From contig JAHEAZ010000006.1 in assembly GCA_024642505.1 (NCBI GenBank), forward strand, positions 1-64,000: DNA of 64,000 nt, in the 5' to 3' direction. The stretch is from Gammaproteobacteria bacterium (GTDB taxonomy: Bacteria; Pseudomonadota; Gammaproteobacteria; Steroidobacterales; Steroidobacteraceae). A program made the translations under genes and the position numbers. This document shows positions 29,349-39,530 of this stretch, one piece after another (the first letter of the stretch is position 1; every line of letters starts with the position of its first letter). Under the pieces are notes generated by a model. The model saw nothing but the letters and a program-made list of their open reading frames with translations. It ran no database searches and was not told the origin of the DNA.

Positions 29349-30565
29349 ACATCGACACCAACCAGGCACTGTTCGAGCAGTTGGCCCACCAGCTGGGCCA
29401 GGTGGCCGGCTTCATCTATCCCAATGAAGTCGAGATCCAGTGGGCGATCCTGATCGTCGTCTACCCCTACATCACGGGCATCGTGGCCGGCGCCTTCATC
29501 CTCGCCTCGCTGGTCAAGGTGTTCAACGTCGTCGAGGTGCAGCCCATATACCGGCTGGCGCTGCTGACCGCGCTGGCGTTCATGCTGATCGCCGGCATGC
29601 CGCTGAACCTGCACCTGGGGCATCCGGAGCGTTCCTATGAGATCTTCCTGACGCCCCAGCCTACCTCGGCGATGGCCATGTTCGGCTTCGTCTACCTCTG
29701 GTACCTGATGGCGGTCCTGTTGCTGGAGGTCTGGTTCGAATACCGTGCCCAGTTCATCCTGATGGCGCAGCAGACGCGCGGATTCATGGGCAAGCTATAC
29801 AGGGTCCTGTCGCTGTTTTCCAACGACGTCAGCCCGCAGGCGCTCGCATTCGACAAGAAAGCCAGCAAGCTCATCACCATCATCGGCATTCCCTCGGCAT
29901 TCCTGCTGCACGGCTACGTCGGCTTCATCTTCGGCTCGATCAAGGCCAATCCCTGGTGGAGCAGCGTGCTGATGCCCATCGTCTTCCTGATGTCGGCAAT
30001 CGTGTCCGGCATCGCGATGGTGATCATCGTCTATACGATCATCAGCCTGGTGCGCAATGAAAAGGTCGATATGCGCTGCCTGGACAAGGTGGGGTTGTTC
30101 CTGCTCGTCGCGATCATCGTCGACTTCGCGCTGGAAGCGCTGGACTACATTCACCGCATGTACCAGGCCGAGGAATCGATCGAGATCCTGGGCGAACTGA
30201 TCTCCAACAAGCTGTTCACCAGCCTGGTGATCCTGCAGGTGCTGGTCGGCATGTTCGTGCCGCTCGCCATCCTGGCATTTGCCCGGATCCGGCACCTCAA
30301 TGACGACCTGCGCAAGCTGATGTACTTCGTCTCCGCGCTGCTGCTCCAGGTCGGTATCTTCGGCATGCGCTGGAACGTGGTGATCGGTGGTCAGCTGTAC
30401 TCCAAGAGTTACCGTGGGCTGATGGCCTACAAGATGGAGCTGACCGGCATCGAGAGCCTGGGAATGGCGCTCGTGCTGCTGGCGCTACCCTTCATCATCC
30501 TTGCCGTACTGGTCCGGTTGCTGCCGACCCAGCCCATGGCTGGACAGCCCCCGGCGGCGCACTAG
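29345..30565 (+). CDS. NrfD/PsrC-like integral membrane subunit
   Basis: Polytopic membrane protein overlapping the ferredoxin gene; MPLNLHLGHPERSYEIFLTPQPTSAMAMFGFVYLWYL. Confidence 0.88.
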   Translation: MNIDTNQALFEQLAHQLGQVAGFIYPNEVEIQWAILIVVYPYITGIVAGAFILASLVKVFNVVEVQPIYRLALLTALAFMLIAGMPLNLHLGHPERSYEIFLTPQPTSAMAMFGFVYLWYLMAVLLLEVWFEYRAQFILMAQQTRGFMGKLYRVLSLFSNDVSPQALAFDKKASKLITIIGIPSAFLLHGYVGFIFGSIKANPWWSSVLMPIVFLMSAIVSGIAMVIIVYTIISLVRNEKVDMRCLDKVGLFLLVAIIVDFALEALDYIHRMYQAEESIEILGELISNKLFTSLVILQVLVGMFVPLAILAFARIRHLNDDLRKLMYFVSALLLQVGIFGMRWNVVIGGQLYSKSYRGLMAYKMELTGIESLGMALVLLALPFIILAVLVRLLPTQPMAGQPPAAH

Positions 30566-30668
30566 GGGATTTTCGGCCTCCCGGTTTCCTAGCAGCTGTC
30601 GAGATCCTGATCCTGCCGGGCTAGACTTCGGCTGGGCCGCAGCTGTGCCCTTGCCGCCGGAGGCCGCC

Positions 30669-31496
30669 ATGGACGAACAAATTGCCAATATGGGGCAGAC
30701 CAGCTCCACCGTCATCGATCTCGCCGTCAGCTATGGCCCACGGGTGCTCGCCGCGGCGCTGATCCTGCTGGCAGGCTACTACGTGGGTCGTTGGGCTGGC
30801 CGTGCACTGGATCGCCTGCTGCAGAAGCTGGACCTCGATGCCACGGTCAGGATTCTCCTGACCAGGATCGCGAGCACGCTGGTAGTCCTGGTATTCGCAA
30901 TCATGGCGCTGCAGAACCTTGGCGTGGAGCTGCTGCCGCTTATCGCCGGCCTCGGTATCGCCGGGGCGGGCATTGCGCTGGCCCTGCAGGGCGTCCTTGG
31001 CAACCTGGCGGCCGGTCTGACCATCATCTTCACGCGACCGTTCAAGGTCGGAGAGTACATCTCGATCGTCGGCGAGGAGGGCCTGATCGAGTACGTCTCA
31101 CTGTTCACCACTACCTTGAGCCACCCGGACCGCTCGCGCGTAATCATCCCCAACCGCAAGATCGTCGGCGAGATCCTGCACAACTACGGCACGATCCGGC
31201 AGCTTGGCCTGACGGTCGGCATCGCCTACGACTCCGACGTCGGCGCGGCTCTGGCTGCGATCGAGGACGTGCTGCGGCGCAATCCGCGGGTCCTGCAGGA
31301 TCCTTCCCCGGTCATCCGGGTCTCCGCCCTGGCCGACTCGTCGGTCAATGTCGACGTCCGGCCCTGGGTCAGCGTCCCCGACTACGGCGCCGCCGGGAGC
31401 GAGCTGAATCGCGCGATTCTCCAGTCACTCCGCGAGCGGCAGATTGTCATTCCCTTTCCGCAGCGCGAGGTGCGAATACTCGGGCGCGAGTCCTGA
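30669..31496 (+). CDS. MscS family mechanosensitive channel
   Basis: GAGIALALQGVLGNLAAGLTIIFTRPFKVGEYISIVGEEGLIEYVSLFTTTLSHPDRSRVIIPNRKIVGEIL. Confidence 0.92.
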   Translation: MDEQIANMGQTSSTVIDLAVSYGPRVLAAALILLAGYYVGRWAGRALDRLLQKLDLDATVRILLTRIASTLVVLVFAIMALQNLGVELLPLIAGLGIAGAGIALALQGVLGNLAAGLTIIFTRPFKVGEYISIVGEEGLIEYVSLFTTTLSHPDRSRVIIPNRKIVGEILHNYGTIRQLGLTVGIAYDSDVGAALAAIEDVLRRNPRVLQDPSPVIRVSALADSSVNVDVRPWVSVPDYGAAGSELNRAILQSLRERQIVIPFPQREVRILGRES

Positions 31497-31525
31497 CGCG
31501 GCGATCACCGCCGGGAGAATCATCC

Positions 31526-32632
31526 ATGGCACTCAAGCGTCCCGTCCGCAGTCCCGGCACCGTCGTGGTGCTGGAGCATACGTCGAAGGTCCTGGCGGGC
31601 AACGCCCTGGGCGATCCGCACGTGCGGCAGCTGGCGGTCTGGCTGCCATCGCAATACGACACGGGTCGCCCCGGCCGCGGCAGGCGCTTTCCGGTGCTCT
31701 ATGACCTGGTCGGATTCACCGGTTCAGGGACTGCGCACCTCAACTGGAAGCCCTTCAGCGAAAACCTGGCTGAGCGCGCGGCGCGGCTGATCCACGAAGG
31801 CAAGATGGGGCCGGCGATACTGGTCTTCCCGGACTGCTTCACCCGCCTCGGTGGCAACCAATACGTGAATTCGACGGCGATCGGCCGCTACGCGGACTAC
31901 CTGACCCGGGAAATCATCCCCTTCGTCGACCGCGAATTCCGCACGCTCGCCTCCCGCGATCACCGCGGCTGTTTCGGCAAGTCTTCCGGCGGCTATGGCG
32001 CGATCATCCACGGCATGAAGTACGCGAAGTACTGGGGTGCCATCGCCGATCACTCCGGCGATGCGTACTTCGACTTCGTCTATGGTGGCGACTGGCCGAA
32101 CACGCTCAACGAACTCGGCAAGTACCGCAAGCCGAAGCGGCGGGAGGGTGCCTATGACGCCGTACTGGCCTCGGCGGGCCTTGGCGATGGTCGGGACGAC
32201 GGCCGGGTACGGCGCTTCCTGGAATCGGTTTGGAAGAAGCCCAAGCTCTCGGACGCCGAGGTGCACGCCATCATGAACATCTGCATGGCGGCCACTTACG
32301 ACCCGGATCCAAAGGCGCCGCTTGGATTCCGCGTGCCGTTCAATCTGGAAACGGGAGAGTTGATCGAATCACGCTGGAAGCGCTGGCTGCGACATGACCC
32401 GGTCAACCTGGTCAAGGCCCATGCGCGCGAGCTCAGGACGCTCAAGGGCATATACATCGATTGTGGCTGGAAGGACCAGTACCACATCCACTACGGCGCC
32501 CGAGTCCTTTCGAAGCGCCTGAGTGAGGCCGGCATCCGGCACCGCTACGAGGAGTTCGACGACAATCATTCCGACATCGACTACCGGATGGATGTCAGCC
32601 TGCCATTCCTGTACCGGGCGCTGAAGCCGTGA
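31526..32632 (+). CDS. Esterase, alpha/beta hydrolase fold
   Basis: RDHRGCFGKSSGGYGAIIHGMKYAKYWGAIADHSGDAYFD (nucleophile-elbow-like region). Confidence 0.8.
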   Translation: MALKRPVRSPGTVVVLEHTSKVLAGNALGDPHVRQLAVWLPSQYDTGRPGRGRRFPVLYDLVGFTGSGTAHLNWKPFSENLAERAARLIHEGKMGPAILVFPDCFTRLGGNQYVNSTAIGRYADYLTREIIPFVDREFRTLASRDHRGCFGKSSGGYGAIIHGMKYAKYWGAIADHSGDAYFDFVYGGDWPNTLNELGKYRKPKRREGAYDAVLASAGLGDGRDDGRVRRFLESVWKKPKLSDAEVHAIMNICMAATYDPDPKAPLGFRVPFNLETGELIESRWKRWLRHDPVNLVKAHARELRTLKGIYIDCGWKDQYHIHYGARVLSKRLSEAGIRHRYEEFDDNHSDIDYRMDVSLPFLYRALKP

Positions 32633-32792
32633 TTCCCTGACGGTATTCAGCGCAGCAGAGCGCTGCGGATCGTGGCAATCCAGCGGGTCGAGACTCTCTT
32701 GCGGGGTCATAATTTCCGCAGGTTTTCTGCCCCGCGTGTTGCAGCCGTCTGCTGCCCGGTGGCGGCGGCAGACGGGTGCCGGAGACCCCGCG

Positions 32793-34970
32793 ATGCGCCA
32801 TACTCTCGCCCTCGTCATGCTGGCCGCGACGATCGCCGGCGCCGGCTGCGTCACCACCAGGATCGACCCCGATATGCATGTTGTGGAACAGAATGAAAAT
32901 CCCTTGCTCGGGCCCTGGCCCGGCCCCTTCGGCGGCGTCCCGCCCTTTGACCAGGCCAGTGTCGCGCTGCTGAAGCCCGCGCTCGAAGCCGCGATGGCCG
33001 CGCAGCTGGCGGAGACTGACGCCATCGCGGCCGATCCCGCACCGCCCGACTTCGACAACACCGTCGCGGCGCTCGAGCGCTCGGGTCGCGCCTTCAACCG
33101 CGTCGCCACGATCTACGGCATCTACAGCGGCAGCCTGAGCACGCCGGAAGTGCAGGCCGTCGAGCGCGAGATGGCGCCGAAACTGGCTGCATTCCGCGAC
33201 CAGATAGTCCAGAACGAGGCCTTGTTCCACAGGATTGAGGTGGTGTACCAGAGGCGCGAAGCACTGCCGCTGAGCGGCGAGCAGCAACGCCTGCTCTGGA
33301 ACCGCTACACCAACCTGGTGCTTGCCGGCGCCGGCCTCGATGCTGCAGGCAAGCGGGAAGTCGCCTCGATCAACCAGCGGCTCGCCGCGCTGTTTACCAC
33401 CTTCAGCCAGAACATCCTTGCCGAAGAGGACCATCGGATGCTGGTCATCGACGACGAACGGGATCTTGCCGGGCTGCCGGACACCTTCATCGCCTCTGCG
33501 GCCGCGACCGCGACGGAGCGGAAGCTGGATGGCAAGTGGGTGGTGGCCAATACCCGCTCCAGCGTCGAGCCGTTCCTGACCTATTCGTCACGGCGTGAAC
33601 TGCGGGAGCAGGTCTGGCGGACCTTCGTCAACCGTGGCGACGAAGGCGACGCGCATGACAACAACGCAGTCATCACCGAGATTCTCGCCCTGCGGGCGCG
33701 CCGGGCCAGGCTGCTGGGTTTCGCCACGCACGCACACTGGCGGCTGCAGAAAACCATGGCCAGGACCCCGGAGCGCACGCTCGAGCTGATGGAGGCCGTG
33801 TGGTCGCCGGCGGTGGCCCGCGTGCGCGAGGAAGTCGCCGACATGCAGGCGATCGCCGATGCCGAGGGCGCCGGCATCGCGATCGAGGCCTGGGACTACC
33901 GCTACTACGCTGAGAAGGTCCGCAAGGCAAAGTACGATCTGGATGAAAACGAGGTCAAGCCCTACCTGCAGCTCGACCGGCTGCGCGAGGCGATGTTCTG
34001 GACGGCCAAACAGCTCTATGGCCTTGAGTTCACGTCGGTGGAACCCGGTGCCGTCCCGGTCTATCACCCCGACGTGCGCGTCTGGCAGGTCAGCGACCGG
34101 ACCGGTCAGCACGTGGGCCTTTACTATCTGGATCCGTTCGCGCGGGTCGGCAAGCGCTCCGGCGCATGGATGAACGCGTATCGGGCCCAGGAACGCTTTG
34201 AGAAAGCGATCACTCCCATCGTCTCGAACAATTCGAATTTCGTTGAGGGCGCTCCGGGCGAGCCAATTCTGATCGGCTGGCACGACGCCAGGACGCTGTT
34301 TCACGAGTTTGGCCACGCCCTGCATGGGCTGTTGTCGAACGTGTCCTATCCCTCGCTGGCCGGCACCTCGGTGGTGCGCGACTATGTTGAGCTACCCTCG
34401 CAGCTGACCGAACACTGGCTTGCTACGCGCGAGGTCCTGGACCGATTCGCGATTCACTACCGTACCGGCGAGCCGATGCCGGAAGCGTTGGCGGCGAGAC
34501 TGCGCGAGACCGAGACCTTCAATCAGGGGTTTTCCACGATCGAGTACCTGTCCGCGGCGCTGCTCGACATGAAGTTGCACCTGGCCGGCGACACACCCAT
34601 CGACCCGGATAGCTTCGAGCGACAGACGCTCGCCGAGATCGGCATGCCACGCGAAATCGTCATGCGTCATCGCACCCCGCAATTCAGCCACATCTTCTCC
34701 AGCGACAGCTACTCGGCCGGTTACTACAGCTACCTGTGGGCCGACAAGCTCGTGGCGGACACCTGGGAGGCGTTCCTCGAGGCCGGCGGTCCCTGGGACC
34801 AGGCCGTTGCCCTGAGGCTGCGTGACGAGGTGCTGTCGGTCGGGAATACGGTCGATCCGGATGCGGGCTATCGAAGCTTCCGTGGCCGCGACGCCGATGT
34901 CGGACCACTGCTGCGCATGCGGGGGTTTCCGGTGCCGGCGCGCGATGCGACGACGACGCCCGGGGGCTGA
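32793..34970 (+). CDS. M3 family metallopeptidase (oligopeptidase/dipeptidyl carboxypeptidase-like), lipoprotein
   Basis: HDARTLFHEFGHALHGLLSNVSYPSLAGTSVVRDYVELPSQL; lipobox AGAGC. Confidence 0.93.
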   Translation: MRHTLALVMLAATIAGAGCVTTRIDPDMHVVEQNENPLLGPWPGPFGGVPPFDQASVALLKPALEAAMAAQLAETDAIAADPAPPDFDNTVAALERSGRAFNRVATIYGIYSGSLSTPEVQAVEREMAPKLAAFRDQIVQNEALFHRIEVVYQRREALPLSGEQQRLLWNRYTNLVLAGAGLDAAGKREVASINQRLAALFTTFSQNILAEEDHRMLVIDDERDLAGLPDTFIASAAATATERKLDGKWVVANTRSSVEPFLTYSSRRELREQVWRTFVNRGDEGDAHDNNAVITEILALRARRARLLGFATHAHWRLQKTMARTPERTLELMEAVWSPAVARVREEVADMQAIADAEGAGIAIEAWDYRYYAEKVRKAKYDLDENEVKPYLQLDRLREAMFWTAKQLYGLEFTSVEPGAVPVYHPDVRVWQVSDRTGQHVGLYYLDPFARVGKRSGAWMNAYRAQERFEKAITPIVSNNSNFVEGAPGEPILIGWHDARTLFHEFGHALHGLLSNVSYPSLAGTSVVRDYVELPSQLTEHWLATREVLDRFAIHYRTGEPMPEALAARLRETETFNQGFSTIEYLSAALLDMKLHLAGDTPIDPDSFERQTLAEIGMPREIVMRHRTPQFSHIFSSDSYSAGYYSYLWADKLVADTWEAFLEAGGPWDQAVALRLRDEVLSVGNTVDPDAGYRSFRGRDADVGPLLRMRGFPVPARDATTTPGG

Positions 34971-35037
34971 ATCACATTGCGCAGGGCGCAGACGACGCCG
35001 GGACGGGACGGCCCGCATCCACGTCGTCGTGATCGGG

Positions 35038-35412
35038 TCAGTTGTTCTGGGCGCCCTGGGCAACCCAGTCGTGGATGAGTTTCTGCTCTTCGGCCGGCAA
35101 GGCGGTGCCGCCGTGCGGCATGCGGATCGACGGATCCGCCCTCCCCTCGATGAGCATGGTCAGCGCACTGGACAGTGCATCCCCGGGGATGACCACCGGA
35201 CCGAACTTGGTGCCCTTCATCAGGGCATCGTAGCTCTCCAGGTTCAGGCCGCTCGCTTCCTGACCGGGCTGGCCGGGCAGGTGGCAGGCGCCGCAACGCG
35301 CGTTCAACACTGGCTGCACGTCGCCGGCAAAGCTCACCGGCGGCTCGGCCTTCGAACACGCACCCAGCAGCAGGGTGCCCGCAGTCATCAGCAGGACGGG
35401 CAGGCGGATCAT
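35038..35412 (-). CDS. Monohaem cytochrome c lipoprotein
   Basis: TLLLGACSKAEPP lipobox; CGACHLPGQPGQEASGLNLESYDALMKG. Confidence 0.8.
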   Translation of the reverse strand: MIRLPVLLMTAGTLLLGACSKAEPPVSFAGDVQPVLNARCGACHLPGQPGQEASGLNLESYDALMKGTKFGPVVIPGDALSSALTMLIEGRADPSIRMPHGGTALPAEEQKLIHDWVAQGAQNN

Positions 35413-35594
35413 GGCAAGTTCTCCAATTCCCACTCGAATGCACTTTCTCGCGGCGCAGGCCGGCTCGAATTGGGGCAATTACGTAGAATCGGGCCCAAGC
35501 AGGGTCGCGTCGCGGTAAAGTGCCGAATCAACGTTTCGCTGCGCGGGCGTCGCCGTCCGTAGCGCCGCCGGGTGGCCAGCTGGAGCCTGAATCA

Positions 35595-36638
35595 ATGCCG
35601 ATCAAGATAGTGGACCTGCATCACCACGCCATCCGTGTTGCTGCGACCCAGCAGGCCGCCGACCGCGCACGTGAATTCTACGAGCAGGTACTCGGACTCA
35701 ACGCGGATACCGGCCGTCCCGAGATCAAGGGCGTGCCCGGACACTGGATCAACGCCGGTCCGCATGCGCAGGTGCACCTGATGGGCGCCGAGGGCGCGCT
35801 GATGGACCTCGGTCTCGGGATCGACCCGTCTGCCCCGCACGTCGCGTTCGCGGTCGAGGATATCGCCGAGGCGCGCGCCGAGCTCGAGCGTCTCGGGATC
35901 GACTACCGGATCCTTCACGGCGTCGTCGGACCCGGCTCGGAACAGGTGTTCCTCAGGGACCCCGCCGGCAACCTGGTCGAGCTGCACCAGGCCGGCTCGT
36001 GTCGCTGCACAGCCGCCTCACGGGCGGGTGAGCAACCCGGCTATACCCGGGTGTGGAGCGCGGTGATGTTCGCCGACATGCGCGGTTTCACCAGCATCTC
36101 GGAGCAGCTCAGCCCGACCGACGTGGTCCCGCTGCTCAACGAGTACTTTGCGCTGCTCACCGACATCACGGTTGGCCATGGCGGAACAGTGTTCAACATG
36201 GCCGGCGACGGCCTGATGGTGGCTTTCGGCGTTCCCAAGGAGCAGCTCGACGCGCCGGAACGCGCCGTGGACACGGCGCAGGAAATGCTGGCCGGTTTCA
36301 GCGACCTGGCGGAGTCCTGGCGGCGGCGCCTTGGCATAGAGACCGGTCTCGGCATCGGTATAAACGCGGGCGAAGTGATTGCCGGTAATGTCGGCTCGCG
36401 GGCCTACATGAATTACACCATCATCGGCGACACGGTGAATGTCGCGTCCCGACTCAGTCAGCGCGCACGCGCCGGGGAAGCCCTGTTCTCCAGCGTGGTG
36501 AAGCGCTCCCTCGAAGAGTGCGGCAGTTCGCATCGGGTCATCGAGTTGCCGGCGCTGCAGCTGCGCGGGCGGTCCTCGCCAGTGGAGATCTACTGCATTC
36601 CTGCAGAGCAGCGCGTGGATTTCCGTCCGGCGTCCTGA
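35595..36638 (+). CDS. VOC/glyoxalase domain fused to class III adenylate/guanylate cyclase
   Basis: VOC: VDLHHHAIRV...FYEQVLGL...PHVAFAVEDIAEARAELERLGI...FLRDPAGNLVELHQ; cyclase: MFADMRGFTSISEQL...NMAGDGLMVAFGVP...NYTIIGDTVNVASRL. Confidence 0.88.
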   Translation: MPIKIVDLHHHAIRVAATQQAADRAREFYEQVLGLNADTGRPEIKGVPGHWINAGPHAQVHLMGAEGALMDLGLGIDPSAPHVAFAVEDIAEARAELERLGIDYRILHGVVGPGSEQVFLRDPAGNLVELHQAGSCRCTAASRAGEQPGYTRVWSAVMFADMRGFTSISEQLSPTDVVPLLNEYFALLTDITVGHGGTVFNMAGDGLMVAFGVPKEQLDAPERAVDTAQEMLAGFSDLAESWRRRLGIETGLGIGINAGEVIAGNVGSRAYMNYTIIGDTVNVASRLSQRARAGEALFSSVVKRSLEECGSSHRVIELPALQLRGRSSPVEIYCIPAEQRVDFRPAS

Positions 36639-36659
36639 GCCAGCTTTACCCGGTGGTGC

Positions 36660-37355
36660 CTACCAGTCCTTGCGTCCGGGCAGCAGTCCCTGCAGTTCGT
36701 GACGGCGCAGGTTGCGCCACTGGCCGACAGGCAGTCCCTCGAGCGTCAGGTTGATGATGCGCACGCGCCTGAGCTTGCGGACCGTGTAGCCAAAGTGCTC
36801 GCACATGCGGCGGATCTGCCGGTTCAACCCCTGTGTCAACACGATACTGAAGCTGTTCCTGCCGAGACGTTGCGTCTGGCAGGGCTTGGTCACGGTGTCG
36901 AGGATTGGTACGCCGGCAGCCATCGACTTCAGGAATCCTTGTGTGACCGGCCGATCCACCTCGACGACGTATTCCTTCTCGTGCTCGTTCTCGGATCGCA
37001 GGATCTCGTTGACGATGTCGCCATTGTTGGTCAGCAGGATCAGCCCCTCCGAGTCCTTGTCGAGCCTCCCGATCGGGAAGATACGTTCCTTGTGTCGGAC
37101 GAAATCGACGATGTTGCCGCGTACCTGACGTTCCGTAGTGCAGGTTATGCCGACCGGCTTATTGAGCGCGAGATAGACATGGCGCTTCGGTGCCCCGACC
37201 GGCCGACCATCGACGCAGACCTCGTCGCCCTCCCCCACCTTGGTGCCGAGTTCCGCCTCACGCCCGTTCACGGTAACGCGTCCTGCGGCAATCCACGCGT
37301 CGGCCTCGCGCCTCGAGCAGGCACCGGTCTCGCTGATGAACTTGTTGAGGCGCAT
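36660..37355 (-). CDS. RluF-like 23S rRNA pseudouridine synthase
   Basis: [31 protein letters not shown] (S4) and [42 protein letters not shown]. Confidence 0.88.
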   Translation of the reverse strand: MRLNKFISETGACSRREADAWIAAGRVTVNGREAELGTKVGEGDEVCVDGRPVGAPKRHVYLALNKPVGITCTTERQVRGNIVDFVRHKERIFPIGRLDKDSEGLILLTNNGDIVNEILRSENEHEKEYVVEVDRPVTQGFLKSMAAGVPILDTVTKPCQTQRLGRNSFSIVLTQGLNRQIRRMCEHFGYTVRKLRRVRIINLTLEGLPVGQWRNLRRHELQGLLPGRKDW

Positions 37356-37411
37356 GACCGGACGCAACGATCGGCTTAGCGCATCAGTCGATGGACGGCC
37401 CGAGCCAGGGC

Positions 37412-38950
37412 TCAGCCCTGCGTCGAGGAACTTGGGAAGGCAAACTGGGCCGTCTCCGCCGCGTTGCCTGGCCAGCGCTGGCTGATCGTCTTGCGCTGCG
37501 TGTAGAAACGCACTGCGTCCGGACCGTAGGCGGCCAGTGGTCCAAAAAGCGACCGCTTCCAGCCGCCGAAGCTGTGGTAGGCCACTGGGACCGGCAAGGC
37601 TACGTTCACGCCGACCATCCCGACCCGGATGTTGTCGCTGAACCAGCGCGCGGTACCGCCGTCGCGTGTGAAGATGCAGGTGCCGTTGCCATACTCGTGC
37701 GCGTCCACGAGTGCCATCGCCTCGGCCAGGGAATCGGCCCGCACCACGCACAGCACCGGTCCGAAGATCTCCTCCTGGTAGATGCGCATCGCCGGCCTGA
37801 CGCGGTCGAAGAGACAGCCGCCCAGGAAGAAGCCCCGTTCGCTGCCCTTGACCACCAGGCTGCGGCCATCGCAGACGAGTTCCGCACCCTCGGCCACGCC
37901 CAGGTCGACGTAGCCGCGGACCTTTTCGAAGTGTTCTTGCGTGACCAGCGGCCCCATTTCCGCGCCCGGCATCGTGCCGGGACCGACCTTGAGCACCTTC
38001 AACCGCGCCGCCAGCTTGGCGACCAGTTCATCAGCGGTCCGTTCGCCCACACAGACGGCGACCGAGATCGCCATGCAGCGCTCGCCGCAGGAACCATAGG
38101 CCGCGCCCATCAGGGCCGCGACTGCATTGTCGAGGTCGGCGTCCGGCATGACTATGGCGTGATTCTTTGCGCCGCCGAGTGCCTGTACGCGCTTGCCGTT
38201 AGCGCTGCCTGTACGGTAGATATGCTCCGCTACCGGCGTCGAGCCGACGAAGCTGACGGCCTGCACGCGCGGATCCTCGAGCAGCGCGTCGACTGCCTCG
38301 CGGTCGCCGTTGACCACGTTGAAAACGCCGTCGGGCAGCCCGGCTTCCTGGAGCAACTCGGCCAGCACCATCGCCGTGCTGGGATCTTTCTCTGAGGGCT
38401 TCAGCACGAACGTGTTGCCGCAGGCCAGCGCCATGGGAAACATCCACATCGGCACCATCGCCGGAAAATTGAACGGCGTGATGCCAGCGACCACGCCGAG
38501 CGGCTGGAACTCCGACCAGCTGTCGATCGAGGGGCCAATGTCCTTGCTGTGCTCGCCCTTCAGCAGCTCCGGCGCGCCGCAGGCGTATTCGACGACCTCG
38601 ATGCCGCGCATGAGCTCGCCACGTGCATCGTCGAGTACCTTGCCGTGTTCTTCGGTGATCAGCGCCACGATGCGATCGGCATTCCGCTCCAGCAGATCCT
38701 TGTAGCGGAACATGACCCGGGCCCGCTTTAGCGGCGTGGTGGCGCGCCAGCCGGCAAAGGCCGCTGATGCGGCGGTGACCGCGGCAGACACGTCCTCGCG
38801 GGAAGCGGTGGCGACCTCCCGAACGATCTGGCCGGTCGCCGGGTTCGATACCGGAAGCATCCGACCGGTCGCCGCAACAGCCTTGCCGCCAATGAAATGA
38901 CCTACGCCGGGGAGGGAGGAAACAGCTGAAATCGAGGCATTTCGGGTCAT
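37412..38950 (-). CDS. mmsA: CoA-acylating methylmalonate-semialdehyde dehydrogenase
   Basis: [30 protein letters not shown]...[41 protein letters not shown]. Confidence 0.92.
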   Translation of the reverse strand: MTRNASISAVSSLPGVGHFIGGKAVAATGRMLPVSNPATGQIVREVATASREDVSAAVTAASAAFAGWRATTPLKRARVMFRYKDLLERNADRIVALITEEHGKVLDDARGELMRGIEVVEYACGAPELLKGEHSKDIGPSIDSWSEFQPLGVVAGITPFNFPAMVPMWMFPMALACGNTFVLKPSEKDPSTAMVLAELLQEAGLPDGVFNVVNGDREAVDALLEDPRVQAVSFVGSTPVAEHIYRTGSANGKRVQALGGAKNHAIVMPDADLDNAVAALMGAAYGSCGERCMAISVAVCVGERTADELVAKLAARLKVLKVGPGTMPGAEMGPLVTQEHFEKVRGYVDLGVAEGAELVCDGRSLVVKGSERGFFLGGCLFDRVRPAMRIYQEEIFGPVLCVVRADSLAEAMALVDAHEYGNGTCIFTRDGGTARWFSDNIRVGMVGVNVALPVPVAYHSFGGWKRSLFGPLAAYGPDAVRFYTQRKTISQRWPGNAAETAQFAFPSSSTQG

Positions 38951-39001
38951 CTTCTGGCACCAGGCTGGGAACGGATGGCGGGAGGAGCATGATACCCGAC
39001 T

Positions 39002-39101
39002 GGGAACACGGTGCCGGGGAACACAGTGCCGGGTCGGGGGGTTTCAGAGGCTGCGCTGGCGAGTCTCAGTTGCGCAAACCCACGAAACCCTGACCCGACA
39101 C
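39002..39101. repeat. REP/REPIN-like element with a 15-bp tandem repeat
   Basis: GGGAACACGGTGCCG/GGGAACACAGTGCCG tandem; GTGCCGGGTCGGGGGGTTTC (39026-39045) imperfectly inverted to GAAACCCTGACCCGACAC (39084-39101). Confidence 0.6.
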
Positions 39102-39151
39102 CTTTCGATACCGTTCGATATAGTATCGGTCCTGCCAACCGGAGCCTCGCA

Positions 39152-39511
39152 TTGCGGCGCAGCCAGACGCCCGGCATCGTCTACACCACGGGCCTTGGGA
39201 CTATCTGCCCGGGCTGTCGGCGCCCGGTCGCTGATTGCGTCTGCCGCAGGCAGGGTGGCCAGCCGGCCCGTGACAGGACGGTGCGAGTGTCGCGGGAGGT
39301 CGCTGGCCGCAAGGGCAAGGGAGTGTCGGTCGTGTCGGGCCTGCCGCTGGGTCCGACTGAACTCGCGGCTCTGGCGGGCGAACTCAAGCGCCGCTGCGGC
39401 TCCGGAGGAACTGTCCGCGACGGGCGCATCGAGATCCAGGGCGATCATCGCGACCTGCTGGTCGCGGAACTTGCCAGGCGAGGCTACGAAGTCAAGCGGG
39501 CCGGTGGCTGA
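39152..39511 (+). CDS. SUI1/YciH-like translation factor
   Basis: GRKGKGVSVVSGLPLGPTELAALAGELKRRCGSGGTVRDGRIEIQGDHRDLLVAELARRGYEVKRAGG; start uncertain (TTG inferred). Confidence 0.8.
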   Translation: MRRSQTPGIVYTTGLGTICPGCRRPVADCVCRRQGGQPARDRTVRVSREVAGRKGKGVSVVSGLPLGPTELAALAGELKRRCGSGGTVRDGRIEIQGDHRDLLVAELARRGYEVKRAGG

Positions 39512-39530
39512 ACCGGGAAACTGACGAGGG

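Noticed and set aside
23390-30565. Tetrathionate, polysulfide or nitrite reductase operon
   Set aside because: NrfC/NrfD-like subunits are present but no molybdopterin or NrfA-type catalytic subunit was found nearby.
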